DNA of 30,111 nt from CAYMCO01 sp964388955 (GCA_964388955.1 CAYMCO010000047.1:1-30111), one strand, 5' to 3'; counted from the first letter of the stretch, positions 15,391 to 23,430 are shown. Notes: generated from the sequence alone by a model not told the origin. Numbers and translations: made by a program.

Positions 15391-16380
15391 TTACCCCGCC
15401 TCTGCCTCGGCCTCCGGCGTTTCCTCTTCCTCCTCGTCGCTCTCGAGATAGCCCTTCTCTTCCAACCGCTCTGTCAGTTCTTCGAGGCTCTTCTCCCCAA
15501 AGTTCCGGATCGAAAGCATCGCCTCAGGTCCCTTCTCGAGCATCTCGAGCACTTCACCAACCGTAGTGATGCCTGTGCGCTTGAGCGAGTTGAACACGCG
15601 TACGGAGAGATCCAGAGTCTCGATAGGGCGATCGAACACCTCGCTCGCCAGCTTGTCCTCTTCCTCTTCCTCGGCGGCCAGCATCAAGCTCTCTTCCGTC
15701 ACCCCGGCGATGTCCCGCAGGTGGGCCATCAGGATCTGGGCGCTGGAACTAAGCGCCTCTTCCGGCTTGATCGTGCCGTCGGTCCAGATCTCGATGATAA
15801 GGCTGTCGAAGCTGGTATCTTGCCCCACGCGCGCCCGCCCGATTTCATAACGCACCCGCTTCACCGGGCTGAAAATGGCGTCGGTCGGCAGCTCGCCGAT
15901 GGGCAGGCGGACGCGTTCATCGGCGGGTGAGTATCCTCGGCCGCGCTCGACGTTCATCTCAATCTCGAGCTTCGCCTTCTCGTCATCCACGGTGAACAGG
16001 TACAGCTCCGGATTGATTATCTCAACTTCCGAGGGAGCGATGATGTCCGCCGCCGTGACCACGCCTTCCCCCTTCACGTCGATGCGCAGACGCGCCGAAT
16101 CGCCCTCATACAGCACGGGGCGGATCTGCTTGATATTGAGCATCAACTGCAGCACGTCCTCACGCACGCCCGGGATCTCGGAGAACTCATGTGATACATC
16201 CGTGATCCGGATCGAGGTGACCGCCGCCCCCTCCAGTGACGCCAGCAGAATGCGGCGCAGCGCGTTTCCAACCGTGATCCCATAGCCCCGTTCAAGCGGC
16301 CCGATCACGAATTTACCATAATTGAGCGCGACAGCATCCCGCTCGATCTTTGGCATAACCATATTCGTGGTTACAGCCAT
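15391..16380 (-). CDS. rpoA: DNA-directed RNA polymerase alpha subunit
   Basis: A 329-residue alpha subunit. The N-terminal assembly domain (about 1-230) has ERGYGITVGNALRRILLASLEGAAVTSI. The C-terminal domain (about 254-315) has LSVRVFNSLKRTGI, with Arg261 matching the UP-element-contacting arginine, and IRNFGEKSLEELTERL. The linker carries a run of five Glu and the tail ends in a strongly acidic segment (DEEEEE then EAEAEAG), which is unusual. ATG 16380 is chosen for its GGGAGG site; a frame nine codons longer would run into the palindrome in the spacer. Confidence 0.98.
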   Translation of the reverse strand: MAVTTNMVMPKIERDAVALNYGKFVIGPLERGYGITVGNALRRILLASLEGAAVTSIRITDVSHEFSEIPGVREDVLQLMLNIKQIRPVLYEGDSARLRIDVKGEGVVTAADIIAPSEVEIINPELYLFTVDDEKAKLEIEMNVERGRGYSPADERVRLPIGELPTDAIFSPVKRVRYEIGRARVGQDTSFDSLIIEIWTDGTIKPEEALSSSAQILMAHLRDIAGVTEESLMLAAEEEEEDKLASEVFDRPIETLDLSVRVFNSLKRTGITTVGEVLEMLEKGPEAMLSIRNFGEKSLEELTERLEEKGYLESDEEEEETPEAEAEAG

Positions 16381-16396
16381 GCCCGCCTCCCATGAG

Positions 16397-16416
16397 CGCG
16401 CCCCCATGGGGGCGCG
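16397..16416. repeat. Perfect 20-bp palindrome between rpsD and rpoA
   Basis: CGCGCCCCCATGGGGGCGCG is fully self-complementary. It lies 11 nt past the rpsD stop and 16 nt before the rpoA start, just upstream of the rpoA ribosome-binding site. As RNA it would make a very stable hairpin and could act in attenuation, processing or setting rpoA level. No U-run follows on the minus strand. Confidence 0.75.
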
Positions 16417-16427
16417 TCACTCGCATC

Positions 16428-17066
16428 TTAGCGCGAATAGAACTCGATGATTAGTTGCTCGTCAATGTTGGCGTCAATGTCTTGACGTTCTGGCGCCTTG
16501 ACGACTCGCGCAGACAGGTCGTCCAGATCGCGCTCAAGCCAGCCGGGCACCGGTTTCGTCTCGGCGAAGGGCCGGATCTCCTTGAAGAACGTCTTGCGGC
16601 GGGACCCCGCACGCACCCGGATCTCATCCCCAGGGCGCACGATCATGGAGGGAATGTCGGTCCGCCTGCCGTTGACATTGTAGTGCCCATGGCTCACCAT
16701 CTGCCGCGCCTGGTCCCGGCTCTCGGCATACCCCAGCCGGTAGATCACGTTATCCAGCCGCCGCTCCAGCAGCCCCAACAGCGCCTCACCGGTCTTGCCC
16801 CGCTGGTGCAGGGCTCTACGGTAATAGCGCCTGAACTGCCGTTCGGTCAGTGCATAGACCCGCCGGGCCTTCTGCTTGGCGCGCAGCTGCCGACTGTAGT
16901 CCGATTCCCTGCGGCGGCGATATAAGGCTTCCCGGCCATGTTCGCCAGGTGGATAGCTGCGGCGCTCGATGGCACACTTGGGCGAAAAACAGCGCTCCCC
17001 TTTGAGGAAGAGCTTCTCGCCCTCCCGCCGGCACAATTTGCATACAGGTCCTGTGTATCTAGCCAT
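16428..17066 (-). CDS. rpsD: 30S ribosomal protein S4 (zinc-binding C+ form)
   Basis: A 212-residue S4, a primary 16S rRNA-binding protein. The N-terminus has the zinc motif with Cys9, Cys12, Cys26 and Cys31. The S4 RNA-binding domain follows with LERRLDNVIYRLGYAESRDQARQMVSHGHYNVNGRR. The C-terminus ends in IIEFYSR. In many bacteria S4 represses its own operon; no such site is identified here. It follows rpsK by 29 nt with AAGGAA upstream. Confidence 0.98.
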   Translation of the reverse strand: MARYTGPVCKLCRREGEKLFLKGERCFSPKCAIERRSYPPGEHGREALYRRRRESDYSRQLRAKQKARRVYALTERQFRRYYRRALHQRGKTGEALLGLLERRLDNVIYRLGYAESRDQARQMVSHGHYNVNGRRTDIPSMIVRPGDEIRVRAGSRRKTFFKEIRPFAETKPVPGWLERDLDDLSARVVKAPERQDIDANIDEQLIIEFYSR

Positions 17067-17095
17067 ACTTCGAAATGTTCCTTCCCCGTTATTCG

Positions 17096-17500
17096 CTATA
17101 CGCGTCGCTTCTTGGGTGGACGGCAGCCGTTGTGCGGGACGGGGGTCACGTCGCTGATGGAACGGACCTTTATGCCAGTCCCCTGCACTGCCCGTATGGC
17201 GGCCTCCCGCCCCGGGCCAGGGCCCTTCACAAACACATCCACCTCCTGCAGGCCCAGGGGAATCGTGTCCCGGATGACCTGTTCTGCGGCCATGCGGGCT
17301 GCGTAGGGGGTGCTCTTGCGAGAGCCCTTGAATCCGGCTGTGCCCGCGCTCGCCCAGGCCACGGCGTTTCCTTGCACGTCCGTCACAGTGACGATCGTGT
17401 TATTGAACGTCGCGTGCACATACACTTTCCCGTGCGATAGGGTGCGCTTCACCTTCTTTGCACCGCCTCCGCGGGATCCTGAAGATTGTCGTCTGGCCAT
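17096..17500 (-). CDS. rpsK: 30S ribosomal protein S11
   Basis: A 134-residue S11 of the 30S platform. Motifs: GKVYVHATFNNTIVTVTD, WASAGTAGFKGSRKSTPYAA, VFVKGPGPGREAAIRA and the tail TPVPHNGCRPPKKRRV. A 130-nt spacer precedes it; within this, GCGGCT and AGCCGC (17561-17566, 17573-17578) form a short stem, and nothing else is recognisable. The ATG at 17500 has AAGGA some 12 bases upstream. Confidence 0.98.
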   Translation of the reverse strand: MARRQSSGSRGGGAKKVKRTLSHGKVYVHATFNNTIVTVTDVQGNAVAWASAGTAGFKGSRKSTPYAARMAAEQVIRDTIPLGLQEVDVFVKGPGPGREAAIRAVQGTGIKVRSISDVTPVPHNGCRPPKKRRV

Positions 17501-17631
17501 AAACTTTGCCTATCCTTTAACCCGATCTCTCGATCGATCGGCCCCAGATCCGTCCGGCCAGCGGCTTTCTGCAGCCGCAGGGGGGAAGGAACCCTTTTCG
17601 CCGCTGCGGAGCCGGAGCGGATGCTCGATCG

Positions 17632-18021
17632 TTACTTCTTCTTCATCCCGCGCCGTCGCCCTCGGCCGGCCACGGTCTTCTTTGGGCCCTTGCGGGTGCG
17701 AGCGTTGGTGCGGGTGCGCTGGCCGCGCACCGGCAGGCTGCGCCGATGTCGGATGCCCCGATAGCACCCGATCTCCATCAGCCGCTTGATATTGAGCTGA
17801 ACTTCCCGGCGCAGATCGCCCTCAACGGTCAGGTTGCGCGAGATGTAATCCCGCAGCCGCGTGATCTCGTCTTCCGTCAGATCTCGGACCTTGGTGTCGA
17901 TGTCGACATCCGTCACCGCTAGCATCTCACGCGCCGTGCTGCGACCGATGCCATAGATATAGGTCAGGCCAACTTCAACGCGCTTATCTCTCGGTAGATC
18001 GACTCCCTCAATGCGTGCCAT
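17632..18021 (-). CDS. rpsM: 30S ribosomal protein S13
   Basis: A 129-residue S13, in the 30S head and contacting tRNA and the 50S bridge. Motifs: IEGVDLPRDKRVEVGLTYIYGIG, RLRDYI, GDLRREVQLNIKRLMEIGCYRGIRHRRSLPVRGQRTRTNART and a basic tail of KGPKKTVAGRGRRRGMKKK. It begins 6 nt after the rpmJ stop. Confidence 0.98.
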   Translation of the reverse strand: MARIEGVDLPRDKRVEVGLTYIYGIGRSTAREMLAVTDVDIDTKVRDLTEDEITRLRDYISRNLTVEGDLRREVQLNIKRLMEIGCYRGIRHRRSLPVRGQRTRTNARTRKGPKKTVAGRGRRRGMKKK

Positions 18022-18027
18022 CTATTC

Positions 18028-18141
18028 TCACCCCTGTCGCTGCTTGTGGCGTGGGTTTTCACAGATCACATAGACGCGTCCGCGTCTACGCACGATCTTG
18101 CACTTTGGACAACGCTTCTTCACCGAAGACGTCACCTTCAT
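18028..18141 (-). CDS. rpmJ: 50S ribosomal protein L36 (zinc-binding form)
   Basis: A 37-codon gene found by reading the minus strand between map and rpsM. The product begins MKVTSSVKKRCPKCKIVRRR and ends ENPRHKQRQG. The zinc ligands Cys11, Cys14, Cys27 and His32 are all present, so it is the C+ form. AAGGAGG lies about ten bases ahead of ATG 18141. The gene order rpmJ-rpsM-rpsK is standard. infA, which usually precedes it, is not found in the 29-nt gap to map. Confidence 0.97.
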   Translation of the reverse strand: MKVTSSVKKRCPKCKIVRRRGRVYVICENPRHKQRQG

Positions 18142-18170
18142 CGGGAACATGCCTCCTTACCGGCCATCAA

Positions 18171-19019
18171 TCAAACGCTGGCCGCTGATGCAGGGCCAGC
18201 AAAATATAGATTATACCGTCCCATCCCCGCATCGTCCAGATCCTCTTCTGCCAGAGCGGTCAATATCACCGGTCCGTTCTCCGTGACCGCGACGCTGTGT
18301 TCAAAGTGCGCAGTGAGCTTCCCATCCTTCGACACCACGGTCCACTTGTCCTCGAGCAAGCGCGTCTCCGGCCCTCCCGCCAGCACCATCGGCTCCAGGG
18401 CGATGGTCATCCCGGCTCGCAGCTTCAAACCCGTCCCCGGGGTACCGTAGTTCGGCAGCTGGGGGTCCTCATGCATGTCCCGCCCCACCCCATGTCCGGC
18501 ATATTCGCGCACGACCTGAAAGCCATGCGACTCCACACACTCCTGGATCGCGGCGCCCACATCGCCGGTCCGGCTCCCAGGCCGCATGCGCTCGATGCCC
18601 CGAAACAGGCTTTCGCGCGTGGCTTCCAGCAACCGCTCGGCCGCCTCGCTGATCTCTCCTACCCCCACTGTGATGGCCGAATCACCAACATAACCCTCCA
18701 CGACGCTCCCGCAGTCAATGCTCACAATATCGCCGAGCTTGAGCGTGCGGTGCGAGGGGATCCCATGCACCAGCTCCTCGTTGACGCAAGTGGTCGTCAC
18801 GGCAGGGTACGGATAGGGCCCCGGATAGCCCTTGAATGCGGAGCCGGCTCCGCATTCCTCCAGCACCGCTGCCGCCGCCGCATTCAACTCCTCGGTCGAC
18901 ACGCCGGGCTCGACGCAGCGCACCGCCGCCGCCAGCGCCAAGGCGTTAATCCGGCCCGCTTCCCGCATTAGCTGCAGCTCCCTGCCGCTCTTCAGCACAA
19001 TCCCGCGCCGGCGGACCAT
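18171..19019 (-). CDS. map: Methionine aminopeptidase, type I
   Basis: A 282-residue enzyme that removes the initiator methionine from nascent proteins. The five metal ligands are visible: Asp102 (SIDCG), Asp113 (VGDSAIT), His176 (YAGHGVG), Glu209 (ALEPM) and Glu240 (HFEHSVAVT). His85 in VHGIPS is the conserved substrate-side residue. ATG 19019 has AGGAGAGGA upstream; the frame continues 32 codons further without a better site. The usual type I length is about 250, the excess being a C-terminal tail after PVILTAL. It follows secY by about 110 nt, where adk would often lie. Confidence 0.97.
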   Translation of the reverse strand: MVRRRGIVLKSGRELQLMREAGRINALALAAAVRCVEPGVSTEELNAAAAAVLEECGAGSAFKGYPGPYPYPAVTTTCVNEELVHGIPSHRTLKLGDIVSIDCGSVVEGYVGDSAITVGVGEISEAAERLLEATRESLFRGIERMRPGSRTGDVGAAIQECVESHGFQVVREYAGHGVGRDMHEDPQLPNYGTPGTGLKLRAGMTIALEPMVLAGGPETRLLEDKWTVVSKDGKLTAHFEHSVAVTENGPVILTALAEEDLDDAGMGRYNLYFAGPASAASV

Positions 19020-19129
19020 CAGCGATCCTCTCCTGCCATCGGGCCGCGCCGAAAGGGTCTCGGCGCCTCTCCCACCAGACCGCCTGAATTGATCTCCGCC
19101 GCTGCGAATATCCACACCAATCCGTACCC

Positions 19130-20464
19130 CTAATGAACCAGCAACGCCTGGTCATAGCCGCGCAATTTAAGCTCGGCTTCGATATTCCGATAGACATCCC
19201 GGATCACGCCAACGACAATCAGCAAGCCCGCGGAAGAGACCAGCAGCAGGCCGGAGGTGTTGGCGCTGCCGCGCCATATGAAGCTCACCAGGAAAGGCAT
19301 TACGGCCACAATACCCAGGAAGAGCGCCCCCGGCAGGGTGATGCGCCGCAGCACGCGCGTCAGATATCGCTGGGTCGGCGCGCCGCGGGTGACCCCGGGG
19401 ATCTGTGCCCCGGACCGCTTCAGGTTCTCCCCATAGTTCTGCTGGGAGAACAATACGTCGGTATAGAAGAAGCTGAAGCCCACCACAAAGAGGAAGTACA
19501 GAATCCAATACAGCGGGCTGACGCCGCCGAAGGTGCTCTGCAGCCAAAGCGCGATGTTGCGCACCATCTCGCTCGAGGATCCGACGAAAAACTGCGCCAC
19601 CACCGCCGGGAAGGTGAGCAGCGATTGGGCGAAAATGAGCGGGATCATGCCCGCCATGTTGACCATCAGCGGCAGAGTGCCTTTCACCGGCATCGACATG
19701 CGGTTGCCGACCCGGCGCCCCGGGTACATCACCGGCACATTGCGCCGCCCCTCCTGCACATAGACGATCACCAGGATGGTCAAAGACATCAGAGCCAGCA
19801 TGAACAGGATCAGGGGGACGCGCTGCTGCTGGTCGGCCAGCAGCCGCCCGAAATTGACCGGAATGCGTGACACGATGCCGGCGAAGATGATCAGCGAGAG
19901 CCCCTGGTTGCGAATCCCAAACTCCGAGATCAGTTCACCCAACCAGATGGCGAACATGGTGCCAGCGGTCATAGTCAGAATGATGGCGAGGGTGGGCAGG
20001 TTGAGCCCCAGCGAGAATTGCAGCACGGGCGCGCCCGTCGGGTTGAACTGCTGGAAGAGGCGGATCTGGCCGATGGCGTTGAGGGCAGCCATTGGAACCG
20101 CCAGATAGTAGGTCCATTTTTCCATCCACTTCTGGCCCTCGCGTGGGTCATCCTCCATGCGCTGCTGAAGAGAGGGGATAATAGGGACGAGCAGCTGCAG
20201 AATAATCTGCGCCGTGATGTACGGGTAGACCCCCATCGCCAGCACAGAGAAATTCGACACGGTCCCGCCCGAGAGAAGGTCGAGCAAGTTGAACAGCGTG
20301 CCTCCCCCCTGCGCCCCGAGCACGGCCGCGATCGCGGTGCGATCGATCCCCGGCACCGGGACATGCGCCGCCAAGCGGTAGATCACCAACAACCCAAGTG
20401 TGATCAGCAGCCGGTTGCGGATATCCGGTGAGATGAACAAGAACCTCAATGGCGATCTCTTCAT
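19130..20464 (-). CDS. secY: Protein translocase subunit SecY
   Basis: A 444-residue channel subunit of the Sec translocon with the expected ten membrane segments. Family signatures: LLVIYRLAAHVPVPGID (TM1 region), SNFSVLAMGVYPYITAQIILQLL (TM2), WLGELISEFGIRNQGLSLIIFAGIV, and the C-terminal FYTDVLFSQQNYGENLKRSGAQIPGVTRG with the cytosolic loop arginines. ATG 20464 is selected because CAGGGAG lies seven bases upstream; the longer reading adds a basic, non-conserved 28 residues. It follows rplO by 28 nt in the spc cluster. Confidence 0.98.
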   Translation of the reverse strand: MKRSPLRFLFISPDIRNRLLITLGLLVIYRLAAHVPVPGIDRTAIAAVLGAQGGGTLFNLLDLLSGGTVSNFSVLAMGVYPYITAQIILQLLVPIIPSLQQRMEDDPREGQKWMEKWTYYLAVPMAALNAIGQIRLFQQFNPTGAPVLQFSLGLNLPTLAIILTMTAGTMFAIWLGELISEFGIRNQGLSLIIFAGIVSRIPVNFGRLLADQQQRVPLILFMLALMSLTILVIVYVQEGRRNVPVMYPGRRVGNRMSMPVKGTLPLMVNMAGMIPLIFAQSLLTFPAVVAQFFVGSSSEMVRNIALWLQSTFGGVSPLYWILYFLFVVGFSFFYTDVLFSQQNYGENLKRSGAQIPGVTRGAPTQRYLTRVLRRITLPGALFLGIVAVMPFLVSFIWRGSANTSGLLLVSSAGLLIVVGVIRDVYRNIEAELKLRGYDQALLVH

Positions 20465-20492
20465 CAAATGCTCCCTGAGTGGCTGGCGGAGG

Positions 20493-20942
20493 TCAATCCG
20501 AGATAATCTCCACCGAGCCGCCGGCCTCCTCGATCTTCGACTGGGCACCGCGTGTGACCCGGTGTGCGCGCACTTTCAACGGCACTTCGATTTCACCGTG
20601 ACCCAGGATCACGACCGGGTTCTGCGTATCCCGAAGAATACCCGCTTCCACCAAGCTCTCCGGCGTGACCTCTGACTGGCTCTCAAGACCCGAGAGGCGG
20701 TGCAGGTTCACTTCGTACCATTCCACCCGGCTGATGTTTGTGAATCCCCGTTTGAACGGGAACCGGCGGTAGAAAGGCAGGTTGCCGCCCTGGAAATACA
20801 GCTTCCCACCGGAGCCGGCGCGCGCTTTGTAGCCCTTCGTGCCGCGCCCCGCCGTCTTGCCCTGGCCGGCGGCGATGCCTCTGCCCACCCGCTTGCGAGA
20901 TTTGCGCGACTCCGGATGCGGCTTGAGATCATGCAGCTTCAT
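20493..20942 (-). CDS. rplO: 50S ribosomal protein L15
   Basis: A 149-residue L15. Motifs: MKLHDLKPHPESRKSRKRVGRG, GKTAGRGTKGYKARAG, FQGGNLPFYRRFPFKRGF and the C-terminal KIEEAGGSVEII. It is a late large-subunit assembly protein. It lies between rpmD (7 nt upstream) and secY, the standard spc order. Confidence 0.98.
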   Translation of the reverse strand: MKLHDLKPHPESRKSRKRVGRGIAAGQGKTAGRGTKGYKARAGSGGKLYFQGGNLPFYRRFPFKRGFTNISRVEWYEVNLHRLSGLESQSEVTPESLVEAGILRDTQNPVVILGHGEIEVPLKVRAHRVTRGAQSKIEEAGGSVEIISD

Positions 20943-20949
20943 GGCTCCC

Positions 20950-21159
20950 TTACTCCTCTACTTCCACCAAATGACTGACTTTCGAAATCATGCCGCGAAT
21001 GGCCGGCGAATCAGCGTGCTCGACCGTATCCTGCAGGCGTTTCAAACCCAACGCGCGCACGGTTTTTTTCTGGCGCGGGCTGTACCCGATGGGGCTCCGC
21101 ACCAAGGTGATCCGCAGCACGCCGCGGCCTTTCTTCTTGGATCCTTTCCGCTCAGCCAT
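20950..21159 (-). CDS. rpmD: 50S ribosomal protein L30
   Basis: A 69-residue L30, slightly longer than the usual ~60 because of a basic N-terminal extension (MAERKGSKKKGRG). The core has LRITLVRSPIGYSPRQKKTVRALGLKRL and HADSPAIRGMISKVSHLVEV. The ATG at 21159 lies inside the end of rpsE (8-nt overlap) with GAGGGGA upstream, so translation is likely coupled to S5. Confidence 0.97.
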   Translation of the reverse strand: MAERKGSKKKGRGVLRITLVRSPIGYSPRQKKTVRALGLKRLQDTVEHADSPAIRGMISKVSHLVEVEE

Positions 21160-21685
21160 TCTCCCCTCGCTTCCAGAAGGGGACAAGCTCTTGGGGGGAT
21201 TTGCCCCGGCGGCGAGCCTCATCGGAGGTATCCTTCAGCCGCCGCAGGCCCTGAACTGCAGCATACGCCACATTGAGCACATTGGAGCTGCCCAAGGATT
21301 TGGTCAGGATATCTCGCACCCCGGCGGCTTCCACCACGGCCCGCACCGGCCCGCCAGCGATCACCCCCGTGCCCGGGGAGGCCGGCTTGAGCAGCACCTC
21401 GGCTCCACTATGCTTCACCGTGATCTCATGAGGGATAGTGGTATCCAGCATGGAGATCGGCTGCATGTCCTTGCGCGCCTTGTCCGCGGCTTTGCGAATC
21501 GCATCCGGCACACCACGCGCCTTGCCGACACCCAGGCCCACTCTGCCCCGGTTGTCCCCGACCACCATGGTCACCCGGAAGGCGAAACGCCGGCCTCCTT
21601 TCACGACCTTGGCCACGCGGGCGATGTCAATGACACGCTCGTCAAGTTCCTCCCGTTCATCCCGGCTCGAAAAGTCTCTTCTCAC
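21152..21685 (-). CDS. rpsE: 30S ribosomal protein S5
   Basis: A 177-residue S5, which with S4 and S12 sets decoding accuracy. Motifs: DERVIDIARVAKVVKGGRRFAFRVTMVVGDNRGRVGLGVGKA (dsRNA-binding-like fold), VLLKPASPGTGVIAGGPVRAVVEAAGV and SLGSSNVLNVAYAA. The start is GTG at 21685 with GGAGAGAG upstream. A 148-nt spacer separates it from rplR, unusually long for this cluster and containing an inverted repeat. Confidence 0.98.
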   Translation of the reverse strand: MRRDFSSRDEREELDERVIDIARVAKVVKGGRRFAFRVTMVVGDNRGRVGLGVGKARGVPDAIRKAADKARKDMQPISMLDTTIPHEITVKHSGAEVLLKPASPGTGVIAGGPVRAVVEAAGVRDILTKSLGSSNVLNVAYAAVQGLRRLKDTSDEARRRGKSPQELVPFWKRGENG

Positions 21686-21740
21686 GCTACTCTCTCCACT
21701 CTGGTACTGCGTGAACGCTCATTCGCTCAGTCCCCTGGAC

Positions 21741-21760
21741 GGGCGCAGCACGCTGCGCCC
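21741..21760. repeat. Inverted repeat in the rplR-rpsE spacer
   Basis: GGGCGCAGC (21741-21749) and GCTGCGCCC (21752-21760) are exact reverse complements with two bases between. It lies near the middle of the 148-nt spacer upstream of rpsE. The RNA hairpin would be stable, but on the minus strand no U-run follows (GTCCAGGGGAC). A processing site or degenerate repeat is possible. Confidence 0.6.
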
Positions 21761-21833
21761 CCACAACTGCCGGCGAAGAACCTGCCAATTGATCGCAGAC
21801 AGCCAATAGCAGGCGATATCGTCACCAGCGGGA

Positions 21834-22199
21834 TCAGAATTCCAGCCCGCCTTCGCGCGCCCCTTCTGCCAGCTCCTTCACCCGGCCGTGGTACTTGTAG
21901 CCGCCTCTGTCCAAGACCACACGCGAGATGCCGTGCTCCTTGGCCCGTTCCGCCAAGAGCTTGCCCACCAGCCGCGCCCGCTCGCTCTTCTTCAGGCCCT
22001 CCGCTTGAGATTTGACCTCTTCGTCCAAGCTGGATGCCGCCACCAGCGTCTCGCCTTTGATGTCATCGATGACCTGCGCATAGATCTCGTTGAGGCTGCG
22101 AAACACGTTCAGCCGCGGCCGGTCCTGGGAGCCAAATATGCTCTTCCGCACCCGCAAGTGCCTGCGTATCCGTCTCTCATTTCTTGTTCGTCTTGCCAT
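21834..22199 (-). CDS. rplR: 50S ribosomal protein L18
   Basis: A 121-residue L18, which binds 5S rRNA with L5. Motifs: RRIRRHLRVRKSIFGSQDRPRLNVFRSLNEIYAQVIDDIKGETLVAASS, and RGGYKYHGRVKELAEGAREGGLEF at the C-terminus. ATG 22199 starts four nt after the rplF stop; the SD-like AAGGTTGAG overlaps that stop, suggesting coupling. Confidence 0.98.
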   Translation of the reverse strand: MARRTRNERRIRRHLRVRKSIFGSQDRPRLNVFRSLNEIYAQVIDDIKGETLVAASSLDEEVKSQAEGLKKSERARLVGKLLAERAKEHGISRVVLDRGGYKYHGRVKELAEGAREGGLEF

Positions 22200-22203
22200 A
22201 GCG

Positions 22204-22749
22204 CTACTCAACCTTGCCCGCTTTGCCCGCCTTTCGACGGATCGTCTCGCCGAAATAGCGGATTCCCTTGCCCTTGTAGGGTTCCGGCGGCCGCACTTCG
22301 CGAACTTCAGCCGCCACCTGCCCGACGAGTTCCTTATCACAACCCTGGACTTTGATCAGCCGGGGCCGCTCGTCCACCTCGAAGTGAATGCCCTCCGGAG
22401 CGGGGATGGTCACGGGATGGGAATACCCGACATTGAGGACCAGGTCGGTCCCCTCGAGCGATGGCCGGTACCCCACACCTTCCACCTGGAGCACTTTCTC
22501 GAAGCCCTTGCTGACCCCGTGCACCATGTTGTTGATCAACGACCGGGTCAAACCGTGCAGTGCTCGCACTTTGGGCAGATCCGAGGAGCGTTCCACAGTG
22601 ATGACGCCATCATCGAGCCGAATCGTCAACTCCTCTCGGAAGGTGCGCTCCAGCTCCCCCTTCGGGCCCTTGACCCTCACCCGCTGACCCTTGACCGACG
22701 CCTCGACGCCATCGGGAAGTTCAATGGGCATTCGACCTATTCTTGACAC
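22204..22749 (-). CDS. rplF: 50S ribosomal protein L6
   Basis: A 181-residue L6 with two repeated domains. The start is the GTG at 22749, giving MSRIGRMPIELPDGV, the family N-terminus, with AGGAGG five bases upstream; a longer open frame (to 22863) is rejected. Motifs: VKGPKGELER, RSLINNMVHGVSKGFEKVLQVEGVGYR, GYSHPV and the signature PEPYKGKGIRYFGE. Confidence 0.97.
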   Translation of the reverse strand: MSRIGRMPIELPDGVEASVKGQRVRVKGPKGELERTFREELTIRLDDGVITVERSSDLPKVRALHGLTRSLINNMVHGVSKGFEKVLQVEGVGYRPSLEGTDLVLNVGYSHPVTIPAPEGIHFEVDERPRLIKVQGCDKELVGQVAAEVREVRPPEPYKGKGIRYFGETIRRKAGKAGKVE

Positions 22750-22813
22750 AACATCCTCCTGCTGAAACGCTGGCGGGCGGCCCAAATGGAACTGGCCTTC
22801 GCCGCGCCTGCAT

Positions 22814-23227
22814 TTACCACACCTTGCACAGCACCTCGCCGCCAACTCCCAACTGTCGGGCACGCCGATCGGCCATCACGCCCTTCGGCGTGGATAGGAT
22901 CGCCATCCCCAGGCCGGATTGAATCCAGGGGATCTGATCCTTCCCCACATATATCCTGCGCCCCGGCTTGCTCACCCGCTCCAATCCGTTGATGACGGGC
23001 CGCCGCTCTCGCCGCTCGCCGACGTACTTCAAGCCGATGCGCAGCACCGGATGCGCTCTGTTGTTGTCCGCGGCCACCACGAAATCGTCGATGAATCCCT
23101 CTTCACGAAGAATCTCCGCGATGGCGACCTTCAACTTCGATCCCGGCATGGACACGGTGCTGTGCTCTGCCATCAAGGAATTCCGGATTCGGGTCAGCAT
23201 GTCTGATATCGGATCTGAAACTGCCAT
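22814..23227 (-). CDS. rpsH: 30S ribosomal protein S8
   Basis: A 137-residue S8, a primary binder of central-domain 16S rRNA. Motifs: DPISDMLTRIRNSLMAEHSTVSMPGSKLKVAIAEILREEGFI, RRVYVG-like RRIYVGKDQIPW and GLGMAILSTPKGVMADRRARQLGVGGEVLCKVW. A GTG lies directly before the ATG at 23227 and could be used instead; GGGAG serves either. In enterics S8 represses the spc operon; no target site is identified here. Confidence 0.97.
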   Translation of the reverse strand: MAVSDPISDMLTRIRNSLMAEHSTVSMPGSKLKVAIAEILREEGFIDDFVVAADNNRAHPVLRIGLKYVGERRERRPVINGLERVSKPGRRIYVGKDQIPWIQSGLGMAILSTPKGVMADRRARQLGVGGEVLCKVW

Positions 23228-23247
23228 CACATTTGCTCCCGTTCAGC

Positions 23248-23430
23248 CTACCAGGATGACTTCACCAACCCTGGAATCTTCCCCTCCAGGGCGTGTTCCC
23301 GAAGACAAATGCGGCACATCTGAAAGCGCCGGTAGTATCCGCGCGGCCGACCGCAGATTTTGCAGCGGTTGCGCACTCTGACGTCGTATTTGCGTCGCTT
23401 TTCTCGATAGGGCATGCACGTCTTAGACAT
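23248..23430 (-). CDS. rpsN: 30S ribosomal protein S14, zinc-binding type Z
   Basis: A 60-residue short S14 of the zinc-binding class (also called rpsZ). Ligands Cys23, Cys26, Cys39 and Cys42 lie in CKICGRPRGYYRRFQMCRIC, and the C-terminus is GLVKSSW. ATG 23430 overlaps the end of rplE by 8 nt (ATGTCTAA) and has CGGAG upstream. A reading 20 residues longer is rejected because it would lie inside rplE and match no S14. Confidence 0.97.
   Translation of the reverse strand: MSKTCMPYREKRRKYDVRVRNRCKICGRPRGYYRRFQMCRICLREHALEGKIPGLVKSSW

Noticed and set aside
22750..22863. Longer start for L6
   Set aside because: The extension has no similarity to L6, whereas the internal GTG gives the conserved MSRIGR start and has an ideal AGGAGG.
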